DNA from: PALSA-1296 sp037143335
GTDB lineage: Bacteria; Bacteroidota; Ignavibacteria; Palsa-1295
DNA: 64,000 nucleotides
Reading direction: 5' to 3'
Assembly: GCA_037143335.1 (NCBI GenBank)
Contig: JBAWZA010000002.1
Coordinates: 1 to 64,000 of the forward strand
Shown here one piece after another: positions 16,902 through 25,762 of the stretch. Both the position numbers and the translations under genes were made by a program. Position 1 is the first letter of the stretch; each line of letters opens with the position of its first letter. Below the pieces are notes generated by a model that saw nothing but the letters and a program-made list of their open reading frames with translations, was not told the DNA's origin and ran no database searches.

Positions 16902-18520
16902 GATCCGATTCGTGAAAATATTCGAAAGTGTTTTAATGAGTCAATCGGCACGTAATTACTGAAAAGGTAATTCCGCAATTCTGGCCATGCAAGTAGCGAC
17001 TTGTAAGAGCCTTGAGATGTTCCAGAAATCGTCGGCCGAGCGTCATCATCCTCACTTACGAAAAAGCGAGGGTGAGCTTTTACTAGCTCTTTTAACATCT
17101 GTTGCTTCCAAGCCATAGGAGTCCACGGCGAAATTAGTTGAGGGTTTGCTAAGCAAAGTGTTGGTGGTAAAGTACCCGTTTGAATATAGAAATGAACGTA
17201 GTTTCCCCAGAAGAATACTTCCTCACCAGACTTGAGCTTAGCTTTCAATGATGCAAATGCATCGTAGGTTTTATCATCGGCATATCCCTCAGCCAAGGTT
17301 CTGTTCGAGACAGTTTGGGACTGGGTGTCCAGTAATGGGCGTTTGCCCCATGCTGAAGACTGGGAAATTATTCGTGGTAGTGGCGAAAACAGGAGACCCA
17401 AAAAAAGGATTGTCGTTGCACTGGAGATTCTGAAAAATCTCGATCGGGATGAGTGTGGAATTTTAGTTTTGATAAGAGTACGGAAGTACAGCGCAATCGC
17501 AACAAGCGAAAGGGCTATGAAAGGTGCCATTGTCCATACTGCCCGAGTGTAGTGATAGACAAAATTCTTGCGTTCAACTAACACACCAAATAGTGAAAAC
17601 AGCATCATCCACAAAAGTAAATGGACGAAAGAATTTCCGCTTTGAGCATTGAATAGACCTTTCAAGGCAAGCACTATGCCACTCACGCAAAGTATGAAAT
17701 ATGTGAACGAAAGACTGGTGACTAGATTTGCTGGGAATTCATGGAAATATACGTTTGTGAAAGTATCAATACTTAATAGGGGGTAGATGGCAGCATACTT
17801 CATAACCCAACTTGTTACGGAGACAAAATTTTCCCATGCCCCGACCGACTGCATCCACAGGAATGAAATTCCTGTTAAGACGATCAGTACCGCAATCATC
17901 ATTATGACAAAGATGAAAGAGTTTTTCCTATCTGACCTGCCGTTAACCAATGGAAAAAATGCTGCCGGGATCAGAATGATACCCAGTGTAAATTTCAAAG
18001 ACATCAACAAAAAGATTGAAACACTGGCGGCTATAGATAAACCCAATGTCTTCTGGATAGAGTGGGTACTCTCTCCTTGAGTAAAGATACAATAAAGTAA
18101 TACAAGTGATGGAAGCAGTGCAAATGATTCAGTTTGTGCTGTCATCCAGAACCCACTACCTACATAGAATAAGGTATATATCAGAACTGAGAGACCTGCA
18201 ATTAGTTGGTTTTGAAAGCCCTTCCGAAGGATTCGATAAAAAATACTTAGAGTGAGAATGTGGTAAATGATATCGAGAACTCTGATGGACCACTCATGGT
18301 CTCCAAAAAGCCAATTTGACGCTCCATAAATATAGAAGATCAACGGCTGTTTCATGTCTAAAAAATCGCGATAAGGGATAGCAGACTTTTTTACAATCAT
18401 TCTGCCACCAACTTCGAAGATAGCCTGATCATGCCCAAGCGGGAATACAATCATCGAACACAACAAAGCGACCACAGTACCGCATACCACAAAAAACCAA
18501 GGCGTACGTTTTGCTTTCAT
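16898..18520 (-). CDS. PMT/ArnT-like membrane glycosyltransferase (GT39/83-like)
   Basis: The 540-residue protein starts at ATG 18520, giving an ATGA overlap with the upstream gene; the extra nine codons to 18547 are unlikely. The first periplasmic loop holds the GT-C signature region: FPLGHDQAIFEVGGRMI, then IPYRDFLDMKQPLIFYIYG, where the acidic residues are expected to act in catalysis. About 10-11 helices follow. The soluble C-terminal part (about 425-540) contains EEVFFWGNYVHFYIQTG. Enzymes of this class take sugars from polyprenyl-phosphate donors, which the DPM-like enzyme at 7245-7982 could supply. The acceptor is unknown. Confidence 0.8.
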   Translation of the reverse strand: MKAKRTPWFFVVCGTVVALLCSMIVFPLGHDQAIFEVGGRMIVKKSAIPYRDFLDMKQPLIFYIYGASNWLFGDHEWSIRVLDIIYHILTLSIFYRILRKGFQNQLIAGLSVLIYTLFYVGSGFWMTAQTESFALLPSLVLLYCIFTQGESTHSIQKTLGLSIAASVSIFLLMSLKFTLGIILIPAAFFPLVNGRSDRKNSFIFVIMMIAVLIVLTGISFLWMQSVGAWENFVSVTSWVMKYAAIYPLLSIDTFTNVYFHEFPANLVTSLSFTYFILCVSGIVLALKGLFNAQSGNSFVHLLLWMMLFSLFGVLVERKNFVYHYTRAVWTMAPFIALSLVAIALYFRTLIKTKIPHSSRSRFFRISSATTILFLGLLFSPLPRIISQSSAWGKRPLLDTQSQTVSNRTLAEGYADDKTYDAFASLKAKLKSGEEVFFWGNYVHFYIQTGTLPPTLCLANPQLISPWTPMAWKQQMLKELVKAHPRFFVSEDDDARPTISGTSQGSYKSLLAWPELRNYLFSNYVPIDSLKHFRIFSRIGS

Positions 18521-19848
18521 ACCACAACCTCCTGAGTCGATTTCCATGATAACCCCGTTACTCCGAGCATGGAGGTGAAGACGTAGATTTGATAGCGAGG
18601 CAGCATGACGGTGAATGCTGTCATCCCGAGGTAGGCTACGAAAAAGAATGCAAAGATGATCGCGGCTGAGCGTGTATCAGGATTCGGTGAACGGAACAGA
18701 TTGTACAGACCAAGCACGGTCAGAGCCGATACAACTATCATGGGTATAGAGTAAAACGGATTCCGTGATTTTGGGTGGTTAAAATCTATCGTGAAAAAAA
18801 ATGCGAGCTTCTTTACCGAGAGAAAGAGAAATCTTCCTGGATTATCCCTCACAAAATCTAAAACTTCTGCTTTGAATACATTGTCAACTTTCGGTTCAAA
18901 ATTCTGGTCGTAGGGAATCGCATCCATCTTGCGGATGATCGTCGGATACTCACGCGGATTAATAAAGATAGATGCACCCTCGCTATTAAGCGTTGTGCCG
19001 TTTGCAAGTTCGTTATTTCCTCGCCAGATTTCGTACCACGGGTGAGAGAGCACAGGGATAAATTGATGGAATAGGGTATAGTTGCGATACGTCCATGGTG
19101 CAATGATCGAAGCGCAGATAATAATTGAAACGGAGCCAGAGATCATGAGTGTCCGAAGTTCAAGTTTTTTACGGGTTAGGAAGATTACGACCACTATTAG
19201 CACAAATCCAATCAAGAAAAATTCACTCCGCAACAATGTCATCACTCCACATGATATTCCCAACAGTAGAAAGTACTTGTATGTTGGATGTTGAGAAGTC
19301 TGGATCGCAAGAAAAAGAATGATCAAACCCAAGAGTTGGTATAGTTGCGAGCCAGAATAAGTTGTGACGGCGAAAGCAGATGGCAAGAATAATAGTGCAA
19401 CGAGTGCAGTCAGTCTCGCCGATTTTTCATTCCCGATCAGTAAACCTGTTCTATATGCAACAAGTGGGATAAAAGCGCTCACTGCAGAATAGAAAATCAT
19501 GAGAAACATAAAAGCTGAAGGCGCCTCGCCGAACAACTTGAACGCACCAAACATCAGATAAGGATTGATGGGAGGAAGGAATGCTCCCTCATACCTCGGC
19601 GGTTGATGCATCTCGACTACTCTTGCTGAATCCAACGACTCATACGGCCATGCCATTGTGAAGCCATGTCCAGTGTAGAGGTTATGCGCGATCAGTCCGT
19701 GTTCATAGGTAACAGGTTCGTGTGAATTGCCGGCAGCAACAATCATTGCGAGTCGGATTCCGAATGCAGCAAGCGTGACCGTGAGTAAAAAACGATTTCG
19801 CTTTTGGCTGAATATCAGGTGAGAGATATGTTGGATAAAATTACTCAC
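18517..19848 (-). CDS. PMT/ArnT-like membrane glycosyltransferase
   Basis: The 443-residue protein has about 9-10 predicted helices and the GT-C arrangement of an acidic first periplasmic loop (YEHGLIAHNLYTGHGFTM, then PPINPYLMFGAFKLFGEAP). FMFLMIFYSAVSAFIPLVAY follows in the second helix pair. No large C-terminal soluble domain is present. It is the first of two adjacent GT-C genes, joined to the second by an ATGA overlap and to the Wzz-like gene by another. It probably decorates the lipid-linked or polymerised glycan on the periplasmic side with a polyprenyl-phosphate sugar. The donor and linkage are not predictable. Confidence 0.8.
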   Translation of the reverse strand: MSNFIQHISHLIFSQKRNRFLLTVTLAAFGIRLAMIVAAGNSHEPVTYEHGLIAHNLYTGHGFTMAWPYESLDSARVVEMHQPPRYEGAFLPPINPYLMFGAFKLFGEAPSAFMFLMIFYSAVSAFIPLVAYRTGLLIGNEKSARLTALVALLFLPSAFAVTTYSGSQLYQLLGLIILFLAIQTSQHPTYKYFLLLGISCGVMTLLRSEFFLIGFVLIVVVIFLTRKKLELRTLMISGSVSIIICASIIAPWTYRNYTLFHQFIPVLSHPWYEIWRGNNELANGTTLNSEGASIFINPREYPTIIRKMDAIPYDQNFEPKVDNVFKAEVLDFVRDNPGRFLFLSVKKLAFFFTIDFNHPKSRNPFYSIPMIVVSALTVLGLYNLFRSPNPDTRSAAIIFAFFFVAYLGMTAFTVMLPRYQIYVFTSMLGVTGLSWKSTQEVVV

Positions 19849-21041
19849 TCAATTCCTAAAGCGGCTTTATCACGTCTGAAACGTTGGCGCGCCTCTTGCA
19901 ATCCTGCGACGACAACGACAGCGATCGAGCATAGTGCAAAACTTCCGAGAAATGCAATCAGCAATGTAAAAGCACGCTTCGGACGCGCCTTATGAAAAGG
20001 CGGAATAGCTTTGTCAAGTGTTAAGTAGAGAAGCGATTGACGATTCTCATCAAGCTTTGCTTGTTCGTATGAGGGCAAAATAAAAGCTTTGAGTTTCGAT
20101 TGAATTTCAACTTCGCGGGTCAGTCGTAAATAATCAAGAGCAACTTCGGGCATGACATCCATCGGCACAAAGTAGCTTGGGGCATTCTGGTCCATGCCAG
20201 TTTTTAAGTCATTTAGTTTTGTCCTAATCTCCTCCAATTGAGACTTCAAGATATGAGTCTCGGCTGCATCAGATCCATAGAGTTGCTCAGCATTACTAAG
20301 TTGAATCTCCGTAGCGAAACGCTGCTGCTCAAGTGCGGCAAGCGTCCCAAGTTGAGCAGTTGCCTGAGATTTTAATTCATAGACACCGTACTTTTTCTGG
20401 AATGCACCTAATGCTCTGTCAGCTGAATCGAGATCGGCGATCATCTTTGTGTACCTTGCTTCGATAAAGGTACGATTGAATTTGGCTTCTTCAATCGCAA
20501 GTTTGGAATTCACAGAATTTAATTCTTCAACAAGTCTATTCGCAACTTTTGCGGCAAGAACTGGGTCTGGATCTTCAAATCCAACCGAGATGTTTCCTTC
20601 TTCAAGGATATCAGCTGATGCGTGCGAGCTAAACTCCTTTAGTGCATCTTCTAAGTTGTCGATCTTGTAACTCTTCATCAGATCAAATTCGCGAATGAGC
20701 TTTTCTTGAATCGTTCTGCTCGAAATCAGAGCAAGAGGGCTGTATGTACCGTCATTCTTACTTTTGCCAGCAAGCGGTGTGATGCCGAGATCTTTGATGG
20801 TGCTCGATATCCCTGCGGAAATTCCGTCAAGCAATCCTCCACCTGGTTTTCTTGCGGGCACAACGTTTGCTTCAGCTTTGTACCAATAGGTTGCGAACCC
20901 AAAAAGATACACAGCCGTACCAGCAGTTACCAGAAGCGTCGTGATAATAATGAGCCACCTGTGGCGAAAGAGCAATGAGATGCTCTCGACCCAAGCTTTG
21001 CGAGCAGGTTCGATGTGGATGGTTTCTGTCGTCGTTGTCAT
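19845..21041 (-). CDS. Wzz/GumC-like polysaccharide co-polymerase without kinase domain
   Basis: The 398-residue protein has two terminal helices (WLIIITTLLVTAGTAVYLF near 30 and AFTLLIAFLGSFALCSIAVV near 365). Between them lies a large periplasmic coiled-coil region with many Gln, Glu and Lys. Typical elements are the Wzz-like N-terminal domain and the Pro-rich segment before the second helix (DKAIPPFHKARPKRAF). It sets chain length together with the polymerase and links to the outer-membrane exporter. No Walker motifs or Tyr-rich tail follow, so there is no BY-kinase; a separate kinase is not in the window. The start ATG 21041 lies 18 bases behind the Wzi-like gene. Confidence 0.88.
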   Translation of the reverse strand: MTTTTETIHIEPARKAWVESISLLFRHRWLIIITTLLVTAGTAVYLFGFATYWYKAEANVVPARKPGGGLLDGISAGISSTIKDLGITPLAGKSKNDGTYSPLALISSRTIQEKLIREFDLMKSYKIDNLEDALKEFSSHASADILEEGNISVGFEDPDPVLAAKVANRLVEELNSVNSKLAIEEAKFNRTFIEARYTKMIADLDSADRALGAFQKKYGVYELKSQATAQLGTLAALEQQRFATEIQLSNAEQLYGSDAAETHILKSQLEEIRTKLNDLKTGMDQNAPSYFVPMDVMPEVALDYLRLTREVEIQSKLKAFILPSYEQAKLDENRQSLLYLTLDKAIPPFHKARPKRAFTLLIAFLGSFALCSIAVVVVAGLQEARQRFRRDKAALGIE

Positions 21042-21059
21042 TCTTCGTATTGAAAAAAT

Positions 21060-22832
21060 CTAAAAAATTGCTTTTGCTCCAAAAGCAACGAAGCCGTATG
21101 CTTTTTCGAGTGGGAATGCTGGTGTCTCGGTGAGATAATTTACACTTTTGGAATAGCTCCTCAAAAATACATTCAATCCTCTCCAGAGTTCGTAAGAAAC
21201 TTGTGCATCTATGGTAACGATGTTTACCCTGTTGCCATCAAGAATGTGAAATGTTCTCTCTCCATCTCCGTAAGCAACTGTATGCTCAAAATCACCACCT
21301 TGATTGCCGTCAGACATGATATTGCCGGATTTGTCGTAGAAGAGTTTGAGTTTACCTGTGCTATCGTAATAATTTTCACCACGCTCTGTAAGGTTCAGGC
21401 TGATCTCCACCGCAACTTTCTCGGAAGGCGCCCAACGCAGTTGTCCCCAATAGCTCACAGAGTTAGGTCCGATCGATGAACCGAGTATTTGCCCGCTTGT
21501 GGCGAAGGTATTCTGCTGGTTAAAATGCGAATACGTAAACGGCTCGACTCGTGTATGTTCGAAGGCAAAGTCAACATCCTCAAGTCCGAATGGCGCGCTC
21601 CAGATACCGCCGATCTGCCACGCAAATTTATTTCCCCAAAATCCCGTGCCGATCTTGCTTGCAAGTACATCATCGAGTAATCCTTGTCCACGCAATTCAA
21701 ATCCGTTAGTCACTCGCCACCTGAAATGCGTTGCAAGTAAAGAATTATCTCTATCATTCAATGAATGCTCAACTGATTTTAGGAATGCAAAAGGTTGAAC
21801 ATAGGCAAGATCAAACCGGCGACTGAAAATAGTCATATCCGTAAACCCGAACTCCACATCTTTGCCGATCATAAATGTAAGGTCGTGCAAGACAAGAAAT
21901 TTTGGATCAATATACGAACCGGGTCCGAAGGCGTAATGCGTGGAATCCTGCTTGTCGCTGAACCGGGCTTCACCAAGAATGGAGGCGACGATTGCTTGAT
22001 ACCGCACTGCACCAACATGCGCCCCCAAGCTTACATAGTCAGGCGCTTGGATGGTTGGTGATACAATAATGTTTTCACCTTGGTATCCGCCACCGATAGC
22101 GATAGCCTCTCTGCCAAGTTTTGCAGTAAACCAATCGTAATTATAAGCAAGCTCGGCAGTGGTGAAGTCGAAAAAAGTATGATTCGAGTACAAACTATAA
22201 TTTTTATTTTTGCTAATGACAGGGTCTTCGAGCGCAATGGTGGAGTCGCCAAAACTTCTGCCATCAGTTGTTTGCATAAAAAAACCAACATGCCCAGAAA
22301 GTGTACCACTAAACCTTCCACCTAATAAACCGAGTACCACGTTCCCTTTCGGCGATGATGTGCGTTCGCGGAATTCCAGATTTCCTAATCCGTGAACTTC
22401 GAGATCAGAAAAGGTCGTGTCGTCTTTCCAAATATAGAGATACTTATCTTTATCGGTGGGAATCCCAGTAAAAAAAAGTCCGTCAGCCTTTGGAGTCGAG
22501 AACATCGTTACTGACTCCGAGGGATTATGATCGTATGTCCGTAAATATTTTCTCCGAATGCTTCGTTCGGCAGTTGATAAGTGATTCGTATCAACTGATT
22601 GCAAAAGCAGAACAACCTCATTCTCTGAAATCGGCAGTTGAATCTCGGAATAATCATTCACCAAACCTTTTACAGAAAGATGACGCAAAAATAAATACAC
22701 ATCTTCGCCGATCGGCACAGGCGCAACGCCATTGTGTGCTGGTGAGGTGAGATGTTGCGCAATTGCGTTCGGAATTCCGAATGCACATGTGCAAACCAAG
22801 ATGATTGAGGCTACGATACGAGCTTTTGCCAT
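21060..22832 (-). CDS. Wzi-like outer-membrane capsule assembly protein
   Basis: The 590-residue protein has a signal peptide (AKARIVASIILVCTCAFGI, cleaved near AIAQ) and a long series of amphipathic beta strands with many aromatic residues, typical of an outer-membrane barrel. The ordered segments GNLEFRERTS, FDFTTAELAYNYDWFTAKLG, REAIAIGGGYQGENIIVSP and SVSYWGQLRWAPSEKVAVEI match the Wzi/capsule-assembly family pattern. Wzi binds exported polysaccharide and helps organise it at the surface. It lies between the exporter and the co-polymerase, 19 and 18 bases apart, which agrees with this. The exact barrel size cannot be told from sequence by eye. Confidence 0.8.
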   Translation of the reverse strand: MAKARIVASIILVCTCAFGIPNAIAQHLTSPAHNGVAPVPIGEDVYLFLRHLSVKGLVNDYSEIQLPISENEVVLLLQSVDTNHLSTAERSIRRKYLRTYDHNPSESVTMFSTPKADGLFFTGIPTDKDKYLYIWKDDTTFSDLEVHGLGNLEFRERTSSPKGNVVLGLLGGRFSGTLSGHVGFFMQTTDGRSFGDSTIALEDPVISKNKNYSLYSNHTFFDFTTAELAYNYDWFTAKLGREAIAIGGGYQGENIIVSPTIQAPDYVSLGAHVGAVRYQAIVASILGEARFSDKQDSTHYAFGPGSYIDPKFLVLHDLTFMIGKDVEFGFTDMTIFSRRFDLAYVQPFAFLKSVEHSLNDRDNSLLATHFRWRVTNGFELRGQGLLDDVLASKIGTGFWGNKFAWQIGGIWSAPFGLEDVDFAFEHTRVEPFTYSHFNQQNTFATSGQILGSSIGPNSVSYWGQLRWAPSEKVAVEISLNLTERGENYYDSTGKLKLFYDKSGNIMSDGNQGGDFEHTVAYGDGERTFHILDGNRVNIVTIDAQVSYELWRGLNVFLRSYSKSVNYLTETPAFPLEKAYGFVAFGAKAIF

Positions 22833-22851
22833 CGAAGATTTGTTAATCGTG

Positions 22852-24642
22852 TTACTTCTTGGTTAAGAAATATAAACTGAGCACAGCCAATACAGCACTG
22901 ACAACTGTTGCGATGATCGAAACTTCCGTTGAAGTTACTCTTAGGTTGTAATCATCAGGATAGAGCTTATCCTGTGGAACATAGACTTCATCTCCTGGCT
23001 CAATCACTGTTTCTTCGGCTCGTACCCAACGGTGAGTGCGCACTTTAATTATTCGTGTGTTCTTTTTCACAGCTCCTTCAGCATAGCCACCGGCAGCGTT
23101 GATGTAAAAATCAAGTGATGCCCCGTCCTTGAACGGAATATATCCTACTGATCCGACATACCCCCAGACATAAACTGTAGTTGGTCTCGATGGGATGGAG
23201 ATCACATCGCCATCGTTGAGTGGTATATCTGCCGAGGCGTCATTTTTTTCGAAGAGCTGCTTCATATCAACGGACACATAACCTTCCCGGACTTCGGTGA
23301 GTCTTCTAAAATTTGCGGTGTCTTCGACAGCAAGGTTTGATACTCGGCTGATGCGTTTTGCTTCTTCGTCGCTTGTGTTGTCTCTGTTATCAAGATCAAC
23401 GCGCTGTCTGGTGACTGTGCCACCTGCTAAGAATGCATGTGAAGAAAAGCCGCCCGCATATTTGACGACCTCTGAAAGCTTGGTTACGTTGCGTTGAATT
23501 GGATAGACACCAGGATGAAGTACTTCTCCTTTAATTGCAACGCGTGAGAGTTCGCGAAGGTCAGGATTGTCGCGAATGAAAATTCTATCGCCTGATTCGA
23601 GTTTAACATCAGGAGCCGCTCCTGATTTGATCGCCGAGTAGTCGAAAATCTGGGAAGTATAACTCTCTCCGCCACCAGCCATGCGAATGAGCTCTACATG
23701 ATGCAGATTAGCTGTTTGTGTAGGTCCCATCGCGGCAGCGATCATCCCCATGAGCGAATCACCTTCGACATACTCGAAGTCCTGCGGACTTACTACGCCA
23801 CCATAAACTCCGATTTGTCCCGTTCCCAATTTTTTGAACGGAACATAGACAACATCACCTTCACGGAGCAATGGACAAAACCGCCCGTCGTGAGAGCCGT
23901 TGTAACGTGCTATATCAACTCTTTGCGTTGTGCCATCACTATGTGTGACGATGATATTTCTCAAGCTCGATGTTTTTTCGCTTCCACTTCCGAAATAAGG
24001 TCGGAGTCTGCTTTGTTCGCGCTTTCTTTTTTCTTGCTCTTTTTCGAAAGCTTCATCTCCAAGAATCGTAGCATGTTGCACTGGACGATTTGCAACTTGA
24101 ATTGCAGTCACAACGCGAGTGCCGCCAGTGAATGGATAGACTCCCTGTGTTTCAACTTCGCCAAGAACTTGCACATAGATACGTTTCGGCTGAACGAGAG
24201 ATAATGAAAAAAGACCTTGTGCAGAGTCATACGTCATCCGTAATTTCCGAAACATTGGTACGGCATGAGCCATAATCTCTTCTTTGATCTGCGCAAGTGA
24301 TTTGCCTTTTACGGAGAACTCTCCGACACGTGGGATGACGAGCAATTGATCTGCAGATACCATGATCTGCTGAGCATCGTTACTTGTCCATGATCTATAT
24401 TGAAGCACATCGCCAGGCCCGAGTCTATATTCATGCGGATCAACAGGGCTATCGAACACCATTGCTTCTGCCGAAATTTGCGGACCACTCTTCTCCGTAG
24501 CAGGTGATGATAGTTGTGGCACGGACATTGAGGGAGAACTCGATGTCGGTGCAGTTAACTGTGCACGCGCGCTACCAACAATACAGACGCCTCCTACGAT
24601 GAGGAGCATCAAAAATAATTTTGTTATCACAATATGCTTCAT
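22852..24642 (-). CDS. Wza-like polysaccharide export protein with SLBB domains
   Basis: The 596-residue protein starts at ATG 24642, giving an ATGA overlap with wecB; a longer form to 24723 is unlikely. The signal peptide (KHIVITKLFLMLLIVGGVC) is cleaved near SARAQ; there is no lipobox cysteine, unlike E. coli Wza. A polysaccharide-export domain (YRLGPGDVLQYRSW, then VIPRVGEFSVKGKSLAQI) is followed by several SLBB domains, e.g. IYVQVLGEVETQGVYPFTGG, VAIKGEVLHPGVYPIQRN and VYVWGYVGSVGYIPF, with LNDGDVISIPSR between. A C-terminal helix (SIIATVVSAVLAVLSLYFL) should insert in the outer membrane. It likely forms the channel fed by the Wzz-like protein. Confidence 0.9.
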   Translation of the reverse strand: MKHIVITKLFLMLLIVGGVCIVGSARAQLTAPTSSSPSMSVPQLSSPATEKSGPQISAEAMVFDSPVDPHEYRLGPGDVLQYRSWTSNDAQQIMVSADQLLVIPRVGEFSVKGKSLAQIKEEIMAHAVPMFRKLRMTYDSAQGLFSLSLVQPKRIYVQVLGEVETQGVYPFTGGTRVVTAIQVANRPVQHATILGDEAFEKEQEKRKREQSRLRPYFGSGSEKTSSLRNIIVTHSDGTTQRVDIARYNGSHDGRFCPLLREGDVVYVPFKKLGTGQIGVYGGVVSPQDFEYVEGDSLMGMIAAAMGPTQTANLHHVELIRMAGGGESYTSQIFDYSAIKSGAAPDVKLESGDRIFIRDNPDLRELSRVAIKGEVLHPGVYPIQRNVTKLSEVVKYAGGFSSHAFLAGGTVTRQRVDLDNRDNTSDEEAKRISRVSNLAVEDTANFRRLTEVREGYVSVDMKQLFEKNDASADIPLNDGDVISIPSRPTTVYVWGYVGSVGYIPFKDGASLDFYINAAGGYAEGAVKKNTRIIKVRTHRWVRAEETVIEPGDEVYVPQDKLYPDDYNLRVTSTEVSIIATVVSAVLAVLSLYFLTKK

Positions 24643-25757
24643 GCTAAAAATTTTTCTATCACTTCTAAAATTCTCTCGCTTGCTTTTCCGTCCCACAGAT
24701 TCGGAATCGAAGCGCGCTTCCATTTACCTGCCAACGCTTTTTCTGTGAGGGCGAGTATCTTGGACTCATCGAGTCCAGTTAACTCATTTGTTCCTTCTTC
24801 AATTGTCACTGGTCGCTCCGTGTTTTCACGGAGTGTGATACATGGCACACCGAGTGAAGTTGTTTCTTCCTGAATTCCGCCAGAATCTGTTAAAACCACA
24901 GCAGCATTCATTTGCAATGCCAGAAAGTCAATATATCCAAGTGGATCAACAAGCTGAAGTTGACTCATGCTCGCTACCCGTTCGCTCAGTCCAAACTCTT
25001 CTATCTTTTTCCTCGTGCGTGGATGAACAGGGAAAAGTAATTTCGTAGAACCGCCATGCATCTTCTCGAAGAGATTGAGTAACTGAGCAAGGCTTTCTTT
25101 TTGATCTACATTACTCGGTCTATGGAGCGTAAGAAGTATATAGTTCTTTTCCGCAATGGCAAATGTGCTTCTCAATTTCGAAAAAGCTAACTCGGCACGA
25201 GCTTTGCCTTTGACCAACGAATCAATCATGGTATTGCCGACGAAGAAAATTCTTTCATCCGCTATTCCATCGTGTTGCAAATTTGTAATCCCACTTGGCT
25301 CAGTCACAAAGCAGAGATCAGAGAACTCGTCGGCTACGATTCGGTTAATCTCTTCTGGCATAGACCTATCGAACGAACGAAGTCCGGACTCAATATGTGC
25401 AAGTTTTATTCCTGCTTTTGCGGCAACGATCGTAGCGGCGAGAGTTGAATTCACATCGCCTGCAACCATCACAAGGTCGGGCTTCTCAGATGCGAATAGT
25501 GTTTCAAGTTCAATCATGACCTTTGCCGTTTGTTCAGCATGTGATCCGCTACCGATTCCCAAGAACTTGTCGGGCTGTGGCATATCCAAATCAGCGAAGA
25601 ACACATCCGACATATTCGCATCGTAGTGCTGACCCGTATGCACGAGTAGTGCATCGAATTTATCGCTTGCCTTCGTTCGAATGACTGAAAGCACGGGTGC
25701 AACCTTCATGAAATTCGGTCTGGCGCCGACCACAAGAATTATTTTTTTCTTTGCCAA
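24639..25757 (-). CDS. wecB: UDP-N-acetylglucosamine 2-epimerase (non-hydrolysing)
   Basis: The enzyme interconverts UDP-GlcNAc and UDP-ManNAc in the cytoplasm. The 372-residue length is normal. Motifs include VVGARPNFMKVAPVL near the start, HTGQHYDANMSDVF, VAGDVNSTLA, HIESGLRSFDRSMPEEINR and the uridine/acceptor site LTDSGGIQEET. It lies 5 bases behind wecC and overlaps the Wza-like gene by four bases. The pair would supply UDP-ManNAc and UDP-ManNAcA for the repeat unit. Confidence 0.94.
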   Translation of the reverse strand: MAKKKIILVVGARPNFMKVAPVLSVIRTKASDKFDALLVHTGQHYDANMSDVFFADLDMPQPDKFLGIGSGSHAEQTAKVMIELETLFASEKPDLVMVAGDVNSTLAATIVAAKAGIKLAHIESGLRSFDRSMPEEINRIVADEFSDLCFVTEPSGITNLQHDGIADERIFFVGNTMIDSLVKGKARAELAFSKLRSTFAIAEKNYILLTLHRPSNVDQKESLAQLLNLFEKMHGGSTKLLFPVHPRTRKKIEEFGLSERVASMSQLQLVDPLGYIDFLALQMNAAVVLTDSGGIQEETTSLGVPCITLRENTERPVTIEEGTNELTGLDESKILALTEKALAGKWKRASIPNLWDGKASERILEVIEKFLA

Positions 25758-25762
25758 AATAA

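Noticed and set aside
24643..24723. N-terminal extension of the Wza-like gene
   Set aside because: A normal signal peptide starts at ATG 24642, directly coupled to the wecB stop.
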